From NCBI GenBank assembly GCA_002261195.1, contig MVBO01000013.1, positions 46,147-110,146 on the forward strand: a stretch of 64,000 bases of DNA, in the 5' to 3' direction. The notes under the pieces were generated by a model. It ran no database searches and was not told the DNA's origin. It was given only the letters and a program-made list of their open reading frames with translations. Origin of the DNA: Bifiguratus adelaidae (Eukaryota > Mucoromycota > Endogonomycetes > Endogonales). The translations under genes were made by a program, and so were the position numbers. Shown piece by piece: positions 11,639 to 21,757 of this stretch; within the stretch, counting starts at the first letter, position 1, and each line of letters opens with the position of its first letter.

Positions 11639-14128
11639 ATGGCGGAACATCCATATAAGTCATCGCCCACGTTTCCGGACTCACGCGTGCTACCTCAGGC
11701 GAACCGACCGCGGCCACAGGAAATGGCGCAAGTGGGAAATCCGACGCCTTTAACCCATGTCTCAGTAGGAGAGCCCTCAACATCGTCGGCGACACCGCAG
11801 ATCCCGAGAGAGACCTCTCCATTGTCCCTAAGCGTGTCAAATCTGCATTCCCGGCCATCCGTTCTGAACAAGGAGTATTACCAGCCATTGCCAAACTTTG
11901 AGTCGCCTCAAACTTCGCCAGCTACATCCCGTCTGGCGACACCCGTTCTCGTCTCTCAAGACAATGATTCAAATTCAAATGTCGGAGCGCCTGCCGGAAA
12001 GGCTTTTCCATCTCGATATCCATACCCCTTCGCTCGCACTGTTGGGAAATCGCATGAGACATCAACAAGTCATCTATTAAGACCCGTGACGGAGGCCAAT
12101 GCCAGGTGGTTGTGTGATAATGAGAGCGACACATCTGCAGATTCGTCGAGAGTTGCATCCCCGCTACTGCTGCTGCAAGGCGATGCCGTGGAAAGCATGT
12201 GTCCGAGTGCAAAAGTGCAAAGTTATGGCACGGAATCCAACCCCAGTACATCAACCAATGACGGCAATGCTGGGTCGGTATCGCCGGTTATGGAACCAGC
12301 TGCTCAGTCTACCGGAATCTTGCCCTCGTTTGACGAATCGCCCTTCATAAGCAAAGGCAATGATCGCTCAGATTCCCTGGGCCCAGACTTTGATACAGGT
12401 CTTCTCGTCAAACAACTCTCCAAAATTCGAAATGTCCGTGGCTGGTCCAATGTCATTGTTCTGTTCTTATTGACGATAGTCTTGGCTGGTCTTTTCATCG
12501 GTTTGCCAGTCGGATTGTACCTTCGCCAGGCAAGGCAATCGCAACATTATCAATGGCTGGAGGATCACGGGTTCCCAACTACAGGACCTCCATCCGGCAA
12601 TACTGTGCCTTTGACTCCACAACTGCGTCCATACATCGATCCGGACACTCCCACGCAATTTCTCACACGCGCAGCACCTTCAAATGCGGCATATTCTACT
12701 ACGAGCGAACCCTGGAAGTTGATATTCTCGGACGAATTCAATTCGGAGGGACGGTCCTTTTATCCTGGTGATGATGAATTTTGGGAAGCCGCCGATCTTC
12801 ATTATTGGCTTACCAACGATTATGAATGGTATCATCCGTCCGGTGCGACTACATCAGGTGGTAATCTTGTCCTAACGCTAAGTAATACGCCAAGGCACGA
12901 TTTACAGTACACAAGTGGCATGATTCAAAGCTGGAACAAATTTTGCTTCACCGGAGGCTATTTCGAAGGTGAGCGCTCTAATCGCGTATCTGCCGCTTAT
13001 TTACATCAATCTAGCCAACATATCCCTTCCTGGTCCTCCCACAGTGGCGGGCTTTTGGCCCGGTGTTTGGACTCTGGGAAACCTAGGCAGAGCAGGTTAT
13101 GGTGCAACCACCGACGGTGTGTGGCCCTATACGTACGATACCTGCGATGGTGGTGCCTTACCCAACATGTCTTACACGATGCCTAATTATCTAAGCGGAC
13201 AACGTCTTTCCAAGTGCGTCTGTCCAGGCCCAGATGTGATAGCGGGTGTTGATCATCCCAGTCCTGGTATAGGACGTGGAGCACCGGAAATTGACGCACT
13301 GGAAGGAGCAGGAAACGACAAGAACTTTGGTGGAGTCGGTTCTGCGTCGCAATCTTATCAAATCGCCCCATTCGACTACAAATTGAAGCTGAATCAGAGC
13401 GGCATCACGGTATCCAACACGGGTGGCTTTGGACCGAGTAGCAATATCCCACCTCAGAATATCAGCGCGTTGAAAACACTCGCAAACCCCTATACAGGTG
13501 GTCTCTATCAGCAAGCCGGATCTTACCTTACCGGTCTGGATACGAATGCCTATGACGGCCAGCAATTTCAGACGATCGGCTTTGAATATCTGCCATCATC
13601 CTTGGCAGCCAAGACTGGTCGGAAAGGGTACATTCGATGGTTTGTGGCTGGAGTTGAGACGTGGCGTCTCGATGAGAGAGCCATGGGTCCAAATGCCCTC
13701 AGCAAAGTTGCTCAGCGTTTGATCAGCGATGAGCCAATGGTAAGCTTGCGCATCTTTGCAATTTGTGCGTAATTAGCATGCTTACTATCAACTTAGTCAA
13801 TTATTCTGAATTTCGGCATGTCAGATGCTTTCGGCAAAGTCGATTTCCAACATTTGAGCTTTCCCGCCACCTTCTTGATTGATTATGTGCGCGTGTATCA
13901 AGATCCCAACTTGATCAATATTGGCTGCAATCCAGTAGGCATGGAAACTGCTGATTATATCTACAAGTGAGTGCCTACACTGGTTGAGTACCCTGAGGTG
14001 TCCGGAACTGACAAATCATACCTAGCCATTGGAATGCTTATCAAAATCCTAACTTGACCACTTGGGAGCAAGCTGGCTATGACATTCCTAGTTCCGCGTT
14101 TGATTTATCACAAGCCGGCAAGTGTTAG
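11639..14128 (+). CDS. KRE6: Beta-1,6-glucan synthesis protein, Kre6/Skn1 family (GH16-like)
   Basis: Four exons, join(11639..12968, 13015..13739, 13797..13966, 14026..14128), give 775 aa with the frame closed. The N-terminal 260 residues are Ser/Pro-rich and cytosolic. One transmembrane helix follows (VIVLFLLTIVLAGLFIGLP), so this is a type II Golgi/ER membrane protein. The lumenal part has the SKN1 fold: WKLIFSDEFN, then GYFE, SLPGPPTVAGFWPGVW, GNLGRAGYGA, EIDALEGAG, then IRWFVAG and a C-terminal Cys-containing tail. The acidic EIDALE motif is the GH16-like core. The family is needed for beta-1,6-glucan in the cell wall. Whether it corresponds to Kre6 or Skn1 cannot be decided. Exon 2 starts after CTAG at 13014; a later AG at about 13048 would delete the conserved SLPG. 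Confidence 0.92.
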
Positions 14129-14736
14129 ATTTACACTGTGTGGAGCATTTATCGTTAGACTGACTGTATTTGCAACTTGTTCATGTTGTATTGTCATAGA
14201 GGATAGTGCTCATTCATTGTAATGATATTACGGCAACTTCTTGTGTAAATTTATCGGTATCGCTGAATTCTTTACAGATGATGCAGTCGAAGTTGTTCTG
14301 AAAAGCTATCCTCATATTGCCGGTCCTACCGTAGCTGGATCTCATATAATACAATACAACGAAGAACGCGTTGATCTTCGATTGTCACCCCCGAAATGGC
14401 CATAATTCGGAAACTGTACATGCACTTCGTAGGACGCGTTAAAAGTTGGAACGCTGGCGTGCTCTGTGCTTATCACTGTCATGACCAGCGTCATCTCAAT
14501 GACATAAGACACGGTAACAATGCAGTCAACAATGCAACGAGACTTTTTGCTAGGGCATTGGAAGGTTCAGCAAAGCATTGTCTCGAGGGATCTGACCCCG
14601 TCGGGTATGACAGACTTCAGTACTTGTTAATGGCAAGTTCGTTCCTGCGAGTAGCTTTCAATTGATCTTAGATTCTACAAGGCCAGACCAACAAAAACCT
14701 TCCGTTGCAGCTCAAGATGGTACTTTCTTCTCCTGT
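14129..14736. other. Intergenic stretch, nothing recognised
   Basis: 3' flank of KRE6/SKN1 and downstream flank of the decayed SDR. An 89-codon frame at 14396-14665 has no motif and is not counted as a gene. Confidence 0.5.
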
Positions 14737-15581
14737 TTAACGGAAGAATTTGCCATTGTCTTCCGTCGATGCCTTGTCAATACCGAGCAGGTCAGTAATA
14801 CATTCATCGACGGTGATTTATCCCCACTCCACAGTCATATCTGTCTTGACGGTACCTGGGCTCAAGGTTAAAAACGCAAAGTTTCTCCTCAAAAACCCAG
14901 CTAAAAGGTGAAATGACTATATAAACATATTCAAACATTGGTCGTGGTCACCCATGGAGAAACCGGACACGTACGCATATTCAGAGCGGCTTTGCTAACT
15001 ACGTAGGTGGTGTCGATCACGGTGAGCCGATATTGAGCCATCAAGACATTAGAGCCACCCGCCAACGAAAGGGTTGCATGAGGCGTCGATTCCGTTTCTC
15101 GAGCGCCGTCAAGAGAGCCTGAGTGACTTGCAGCACGCTTACACAGTTTGCCTTGAAGCTCGTGATGAAGCCTTCAGCCGACCTGGAGTCATTGCACAGT
15201 TAGCACAAAAGGAGGGCGCAATCATTGTAACTGCTTACTCGATCTCAGGATCGAGATTGTTAGTTAAGATGATGCCAGCACTGTGGACGATGGGCAGCGG
15301 GTCCATGAGCGGCGAAATATACGCGCTTACGTCTTGATCAAGATATACAGACTTTCCGGTACAATCTCATTCACTTTTGCAGCTTCCGCTTTAATCGATG
15401 CATAATCGGTTACATCCAATTGCACAATGTGCAAGTGTTCGGATGTGATGGCTTTCACGTATTCAGCCTTGTCAAGATTACGCACACCAGCAATAACCTT
15501 GTCACCGCGTTTCACCAAATGTTGAACGAAGCCAAGACCGATGCCACAAGAGCTACCGGTGATCTGCACGGAGGCATCCAT
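14737..15581 (-). pseudogene. Decayed short-chain dehydrogenase/reductase, second copy
   Basis: It aligns along its length with the SDR genes at 2905-3808 and 58707-59589. The glycine motif region reads ITGSSCGIGLGF, followed by KVIAGVRN and EHLHIVQLDVTDYASIKAEA. Exon 2 again has exactly 42 nt with good splice sites. The NNAG motif has become IKTAG. In exon 3 the frame breaks near 15071-15085, between NRRL and LAGGSNVLMAQYRL. The last exon has a TAA at 14818-14820 inside the segment equivalent to KTDMGKQWGQITVEE. YVVSKAAL, with the catalytic Tyr and Lys, survives in shifted frame. Several independent lesions make this an old pseudogene, unlike the single fresh duplication in the copy at 2905. 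Boundaries are approximate. Confidence 0.85.
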
Positions 15582-15905
15582 CACCGCGTTACTAGTGTGC
15601 ACAATGGAGTAACGCTTACCAAAATAGTTTGTCATCGTTTCGGGATTGCAAAATATTATATGGAGTACTTAATCTTGGACTCTTTATATACACATCACCA
15701 GCATCCCCACTTCTTTTACTGCGAACGGGACTAAGCCTTCAATGTCACTTTTCACAAATTCCCCACTTACAGGTATTTCAGATGGCGTCCGCGCGCATTT
15801 TCATCGGTTCATGATCCGCGCCTTTAGATCAAGGTATATCCTAATGACTATTGATACAAGGGCGCCATGTACATATGGATTCCATCTGGATCAGCGGACG
15901 ACTCC

Positions 15906-18053
15906 TTATAGTGGACTACGAGATTTACTGGGAGTGGATGACAAAATAGACGCGAGCAGTGAGCGAGCAGAAAATCGCGATGAACCTTCCAGAAAACTGT
16001 CATTCTCGTCTCCTCTTGTGTTTTGAGATGGTGCGAAGGTGATGATACCGAGAAGACGACGAAGGAGTGACGAATTTCCAGTAAGGGACGAGTCGTTTGA
16101 GCCTTTTGGTACTTCTTCCCGCCGAGCTTCTGGTATTTCTTTCCGCTCACTCGTAGACGCCACATGTATTTTCGACCTGCCTGCCGACGGACTTGACGCT
16201 CTATGACGCGGTATCTGCATTGGCAAGTGTTAATTTCCAAAATTGCGCATACCATGGGGCGACATACCTGATACGGTTTTCGCACTTTACGAGGGGACAT
16301 TCCCCCTTGCGCTCGATGAGTTTTCTGCAAAGCCAGACATCGTAGCCTGATATCATTTCTGCAAACCGGTGTAAGCCGTCATACATTTGACCATCTCAAC
16401 ACACACTTACCTTGGGAATCCACCATCAACTCCGCCAATCTCTTGCCAAAAGGCCCACACTGCGCTTTCAATGTCACCATGACAGGCCTCGAAATGATGT
16501 TCCAACCGTTGCCAATGACCAATATTCCATGAAGGCCGGCTTTTTGGTGGTGGAGCATTCCCTGTTTCGTCTGGAGCCTTTGGAATTCGCGTATCTGTGG
16601 CTAGCTTACTGTCATTTCGCAGCAGAGGCCGTTCAGAGGAGTCGGAGGACAGGGATTGCGATCGAGCGTGAAGCTTTGCAGGCAGTATAGATGGTACACG
16701 TATGGGTACGAATGGGCGATCATCAACAGACGGTTGCGTTGTCCTCGACGCCGTTGTCGTGGTGGAAGCAGTTTGTGTTTGAGAGATTGATGGTTTCGGT
16801 TTCGGTATGTTGGAGGTATAGTTGCTCTTGTCGGTGGTACTGCGCACAGGATCACGAGGTACCGCAAATTCTTTTGAGGCTGGTTTGCTGACTGAAGCAT
16901 GTTTGGAGCTCGTCTGTTTGGGAGCCATTTTTGCATGGACATCAACTTTCGCTTTTGGTAGGCTGGACGGTTTGATGATCGAATCCTCCTCCACGTTGCT
17001 GGCAAAAAAGTCCTTCAAGCTTGTGACTGATGCTTTTGGAGGTAGTTTGTCTAGCTCTTTCATTGTCAGCGGTGCACTTTCCTTTCTAGCATCGGCGCAT
17101 TTATGTAGAAGGGTGACTGTTGGGTTCTGTCTCGTTGCTGCAAGCGCTTTGTCTGTCGTCATGATGCTTTTGGAGTTGTACAGTTGCTTCAATTCCTTGA
17201 CCGAAGGACTTTTCGTTGTCGTTTCAGGTCCATCTTGAGTGTATGCGGCCTCTTGCGGATTCACGCTGTTGTTATCCTTCCTCGTCGATCGTGGTGTCGT
17301 GGGTACATTGACCGTTGTCGTCTCCTTTGATGACGAGGTTTTGGCTTTGCGAGGCGGTTGAGACGGTTGAGACGTCGCAAACATTCGAAACTTGGAAACA
17401 GGCTGCTTTTGTTCTGCCACCTTGTCAGGTAGGATCTGTTCGAGCGGCGGTAAGTTTTCGTCGAGTTCGTCGTCGGAAAAGGCATCGCCGCCCTCACTTT
17501 CTCCAGGTAGGCCGACACCAAGTAATGAGACATTATTTGCTTCATCCAATTCGTCCAAAACGCTTGACGGAAGTTCGTCAGGAGCAGCCTTCACAGTCGT
17601 GTCGCGGCTGACATCCACTAGCTTTTGTTGAAAGACATTGTGAGATGAAAACTTGCTGTTCTTTTGCGCATCAGTGGCAGGTGAAGGTTGAGGTAGCTGA
17701 CTGGCCCTTGTCCGATCATCCTGAGTTTTGGATGTATACTTTTGATTCTGTCCGCCGAAGCTGTAGCCAAACTTTCTCTTATTGTCCTGGCCGTTCGGTT
17801 GCCCGAAAGAAGACCCCTTGGCCTTGTTTTGAGAGACAAAAGACTTGCTGAATGTCGAGAGTTTGGCAGAACTGCCTGCCTGTAACTTGAACTGGCCATT
17901 GTCCTCCTTTACTTGCGACACATCCTTCCGGCTCACTTGCCGTTTAAACTCATCTTGCCCATACCGTAGTCGTTTGTGGTTAGGTGTAGACGTTGAGAAG
18001 ACAACTTCAGTATTGGGTGTATCCTCTCGTGTAAACAACTTGCGTTTCGCCAT
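15906..18053 (-). CDS. Unrecognised, mostly disordered basic protein with a Trp-rich C-terminal module
   Basis: Three exons, complement(15906..16214, 16268..16358, 16411..18053), give 680 aa in a closed frame. The first 500 residues are low-complexity, rich in Ser, Thr, Lys and Gln, with KRK and KKxxS patches suggesting a nuclear protein; one stretch reads FGYSFGGQ. Near residues 500-560 there is an ordered-looking segment, WNIGHWQRLEHHFEACHGD followed by AVWAFWQEIGG, and then a basic tail. I do not recognise the family. The start MAKRKLF at 18053 is preferred over an in-frame upstream ATG because it leaves 112 bases to the divergent J-protein gene. A different splice choice at 16411/16358 would give an alternative tail reading MISGYDVWLC; the version used keeps the longest coherent ending. 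Confidence 0.65.
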
Positions 18054-18165
18054 GTCGCAACAAGAGAAGCGATGCGCGCGTTCCTGGCGCGACGAAGTAA
18101 TCAACCCTAACCCCGATTCATATGTCACACTTTTCGTTCCTTCTGCGCACCATTGCTTCTCCACC

Positions 18166-19517
18166 ATGGAAGTGAACAAGGATGAGGCAGAGCGCTGTCT
18201 GCTAATTGCTCAGAAACATAGAGACTCTGGCAATATTGCAGCAGCCATCAAGTTTACAAGGAAATCCATCACACTCTATCCTACAGACAGCGCCGAAGCC
18301 TTGCTTCAGCGACTGTTGGATCAAGATGCAAAAGGCGGAGGCGCCTCTGCGAGTTCATCGTCTACGAATGCTCGAACCGAGAAGTTCTCTTCAGCAGCCG
18401 GTAAAAGCACATCCGCGCAAACATCGCCTTCCGATGGGCAAAATGTAAAGTCTCGGGAGCACAGGCAGATGAAACGAGAGTATACCGAGGAGCAGGTGGC
18501 AGCTGTCAAGAGGATAAGGGCTTGTGGATCAGATTATTACAAGATCCTAGGACTGGAAAAGACATGCACAGAGAATGAGGTTCGAAAGGCGTATCGAAAG
18601 GTGAGTTGTTTCTCTGCTCTCGTGGCTTAACCGTTCACACCGAACGTGTGTATAGTTGGCCCTACAATTTCATCCTGATAAGAACGGCGCGCCTGGTGCC
18701 GATGAAGCGTTCAAAAGTGAGTTGTTTGGTCAAGCTTAGTACACGAATAACTGATATTTTGGCTCCTATAGTGATATCCAAGGCCTTCACGGTACTCTCA
18801 GACACACAGAAACGAGCCATCTTTGATGCCGGCGGAATGGATCCAGAACAGCGCTCTGCAGCAGCGCCCGGTTTCTCTGGCATGAATGGATTCTCATCTG
18901 CGCGATATGGCGGTGGACCAATGTTTGCCGATGAGGTTTCTCCAGAAGACTTGTTCAACATGTTCTTTGGTGGAGATTTTGCCGGCGGAGGTTTTCAAAG
19001 CGCTACTTTTATGGGCCCTGGATTCCGTACGCGAACGTATACGTCGGCCCCACGTCCAAGAGCGGCTCATCAACAACGAGGCAACTCCTCAACTTGGCTT
19101 AGCCTGGTGCAAATCCTGCCCCTGATCATTCTATTCTTCTTCTCTTTCGCCTCATCACTTTTCGGATCAGACAACTCCAACGATCCAGGATTCTCTTTCA
19201 AGCAGACAAGCACATACAATCAATTCCGTCAAACTCCGCACCACCATGTCCACTACTATATCAACCCGAATCAATTCAATTCCTACGTAAACACGCCACG
19301 CAAGCTTCGAGAATTTGAAAAGCAAGTAGAGATGGCCTTTGTTCAGAATCTACAACACGAGTGTAGACGTGAAGAGCGATCTCGGCAGATCTTGATGCAA
19401 GAAGCGCAAGGAGGTCTTTTTGGTATCGGCTTTGATCGCGCCAAGTGGAACCAAGCTCGCGAAATGAAAACGCCCAGCTGTGATCGGTTGCGTCAAGAAT
19501 TCGGCTTCCGAGGTTGA
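18166..19517 (+). CDS. HLJ1: ER-membrane J-protein (Hlj1/DNAJB12 type, DUF1977)
   Basis: Exons join(18166..18600, 18656..18716, 18772..19517), 413 aa. An N-terminal region like DNAJB12/B14 (MEVNKDEAERCLLIAQKH and LYPTDSAEALL) precedes a J domain, YYKILGLEKTCTENEVRKAY, with the essential HPD in LQFHPDKN and then AFTVLSDTQKRAIFD. A Gly/Phe-rich stretch follows, then one transmembrane helix (LVQILPLIILFFFSFASSLF) and the DUF1977 C-terminus. Members recruit Hsp70 at the ER surface for degradation of membrane proteins. An intron interrupts the J domain just before the HPD. The gene is divergent from the disordered-protein gene with 112 bases between start codons. Confidence 0.92.
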
Positions 19518-19593
19518 GCGATCTGTGTACCATGTACTATTAGAAATACCGCGTTAAGTGTCGCTATATTCCTCACATAGAGCTTCTGCAACC

Positions 19594-20031
19594 TTATTCA
19601 TCCGGAATATCAAAGTCATTATAGATCTCCTTCAGTGACGCACCTTCAAAGGCTGCGAGCTATAGACGGGAAACTGTTATTGAGTTGAATGCAACAACGA
19701 TAATCCATGTTACCTTGGACAGGAGAACCTGGGCAACGTCCTTGATATCGTTGTAATCGTGGAGCTGTTGAATGTGGTTGTCCACAGCTGCGTCCGCATC
19801 CGCTTCACTAGCAAGACTACCCGAGTGTCAATGCAGAGTCAGGAGGCGTCGTTCCACTCTGAGCTTACCCCAACTCTTTTTGCAATTCGCTCAGTTCAGT
19901 AGTCAGTCGATCCAACTCGGCCTCGGCCGCTTTGCACTCTTGCTCAAGTCGAGCCTACGATATACCATTAGCCTATGCGCTCAAGCTTTCTCTATTCCAC
20001 TTGCTTTGACTGAAGCAGCGCGTTCGTCCAT
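19594..20031 (-). CDS. SWI5: Swi5/Sae3 recombination mediator
   Basis: Four exons, complement(19594..19659, 19714..19816, 19869..19954, 20005..20031), encode 93 aa, the usual size of this family. A coiled coil (LEQECKAAEAELDRLTTELS) leads to the diagnostic HIQQLHDYNDIKDVAQVLLS and AFEGASLKEIYNDFDI. In the family Swi5 works with Sfr1/Mei5 to load Rad51 or Dmc1 on single-stranded DNA. The first intron needs a GC donor (GCAAGT at 20004) to keep frame; no GT donor works. The start ATG directly follows the TAA stop of HPM1 on the same strand (TAAATG). An upstream non-coding exon or a bicistronic RNA is therefore possible. Confidence 0.85.
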
Positions 20032-21350
20032 TTACAACCATTGAACGCAAATAATCTCGCGTTTGACCGTGTTGTGTCCTGTCACTTCATGCACTACATC
20101 AAGCTTGAATCTATCACCTTGCTTATCGCGCGCTTTCAGCAATTGCTCGCGAAACGTGAGGGTACCTCCGCCGACACCAAAGTAGATGGTTTTGGCCGCA
20201 ATGTAAGCGACACCGTCTGGCTTTGCCAAGGTATCCTTGATGGTATTGATGAGGACGGGAATAGAGCTTGGAGAGTATATCGTCTCTGAGGATAAAATGA
20301 CATCGTATGTCTTGCCGCAAGTCGACGGGAACGCGTGCCAATCGCCTGCAAAGAATCGACTCCGGGTTTGAAGAGCGTCTAGAGCGGCCGGTAATTTGTC
20401 GGATGGTATATCGGCTTCCGGATACTCTTGTTCATCCTCCTCATCCTCATTCTCTTGCAAACTTGACGACGATGCATCGTCGTTATCGGGAGATATACAA
20501 AACGGCTCTCCTTCGCCTCCGACGGAAGGTTCAAAAGCGAGATTGAGCAAACTATTTGGAATCGTGATGTGCGTAATAACCTGTCGATTGTAGTCTTGAA
20601 AATCGACATGTACAGTATCATTGCTTTTCAGGGCATAAAGTCCAGGAAGAGCAGAGCCGCAACCGAGCTAAAGGACACTTCATGAGGAAAGCTCTCAAAT
20701 CATGCCATCTTCCTACCTCTAGCACCTGCTTATCCCTCCATTGTTCGGTTAATTGATTTGCAGCAAGATATTCAACTAGATCCACCGAACATTCCCATGT
20801 TTTGAAGCCACCTTGATACCGGGCGACACCATATAAATAATCATCATTGTAAAAAGACATTCCAAGTCAGATTTACCTTCATAGACACCCTTGACGAGAT
20901 CACTCGTGTCGACCAGATCAAGCAACTTGGATTGACTCTCATCCTCCAAGGTGTCTTCTTGAGCAAGCTGGTACTTTACGTCGGCCAGCGTTCGCCGAAA
21001 TAGATCAACCGGTATTTTTGCTTGTACCGGTTCCGCTTGCAACGTTTCCGGAAAGCCCTTAATCTAAGGATGGTCATACGTCCCAGTAAGTGGCTACCCG
21101 CAGCTATCTAGGACGATAAAATGAAGCTTACCAAACACGTGGGCAATATCTCCTCGCAACTCTGAAGCTGTTCTGACTTACTGTCGTCTACCTTCTCCTC
21201 TGCCGTGTCCGACACCGAGAGATCCGCCATGGCTTGAGTTGAAGCATTTGCGTCATCCTCCAGCCCTAGATCTTCATTCTAGAGAGCAAGCAATGAGCAG
21301 AGTAGACCTAATGCGCGACCTTTGCTCACCGTAAAGTTGAACTTGAACAT
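20032..21350 (-). CDS. HPM1: Protein-histidine N-methyltransferase (Hpm1/METTL18)
   Basis: Five exons, complement(20032..20667, 20717..20811, 20877..21063, 21132..21278, 21330..21350), give 361 aa. The start MFKFNFT, a 7-codon first exon, matches the conserved N-terminus of the family; the longer upstream frame is not used. Motifs are DLVKGVYEGGFKTWECSVDL, the SAM-binding VLELGCGSALPGLYAL, then FFAGDW, YDVILSSETIY and KTIYFGVGGG. An acidic Ser-rich insert (DNDDASSSS) sits between the two halves of the methyltransferase fold. In yeast and human the enzyme methylates a His of ribosomal protein uL3. SWI5 follows on the same strand with no spacer. Confidence 0.92.
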
Positions 21351-21757
21351 GTCGAAAAGAATCTCTCGAAAAGGAAAGTTACATGTTTGCGAAGTGGACG
21401 CGTGCTTTGCAACGTACATTGAGTGAGCCGGGAAAGGAATCAGCTCATGGAACACAGAGCACTCCACCATGGTCAGTCACGAGGACGGTGAGAGTAAATC
21501 AGAGCTAATGTGAGCACGTAGGAGTTGGGTGGCTGTCACGGTAGCCGATCTGCTGGTGCAATATCCTTTAGGTTTGACGGAAGCCATTATTCTGTCTGAG
21601 CTTGAGCGAAAGGTGGGAGAAGGTAGTGGCATGCTTTGCATGCTTATTTTTATTTAAGTGGAACGCGCGCGGCTACGGTGTCGATATCCTATCGCGACGA
21701 AGTAAGCAAAGCACGACCGAAAAACGAGATACTCATCGAGCATTTACGACTATTTAG

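Noticed and set aside
14396-14665. An 89-codon plus-strand frame downstream of KRE6/SKN1
   Set aside because: No motif, no promoter context, no continuation.
21351-21470. Longer N-terminus for HPM1
   Set aside because: The family begins at MxFxFNFT, which matches the Met at 21350; the upstream stretch is not conserved.
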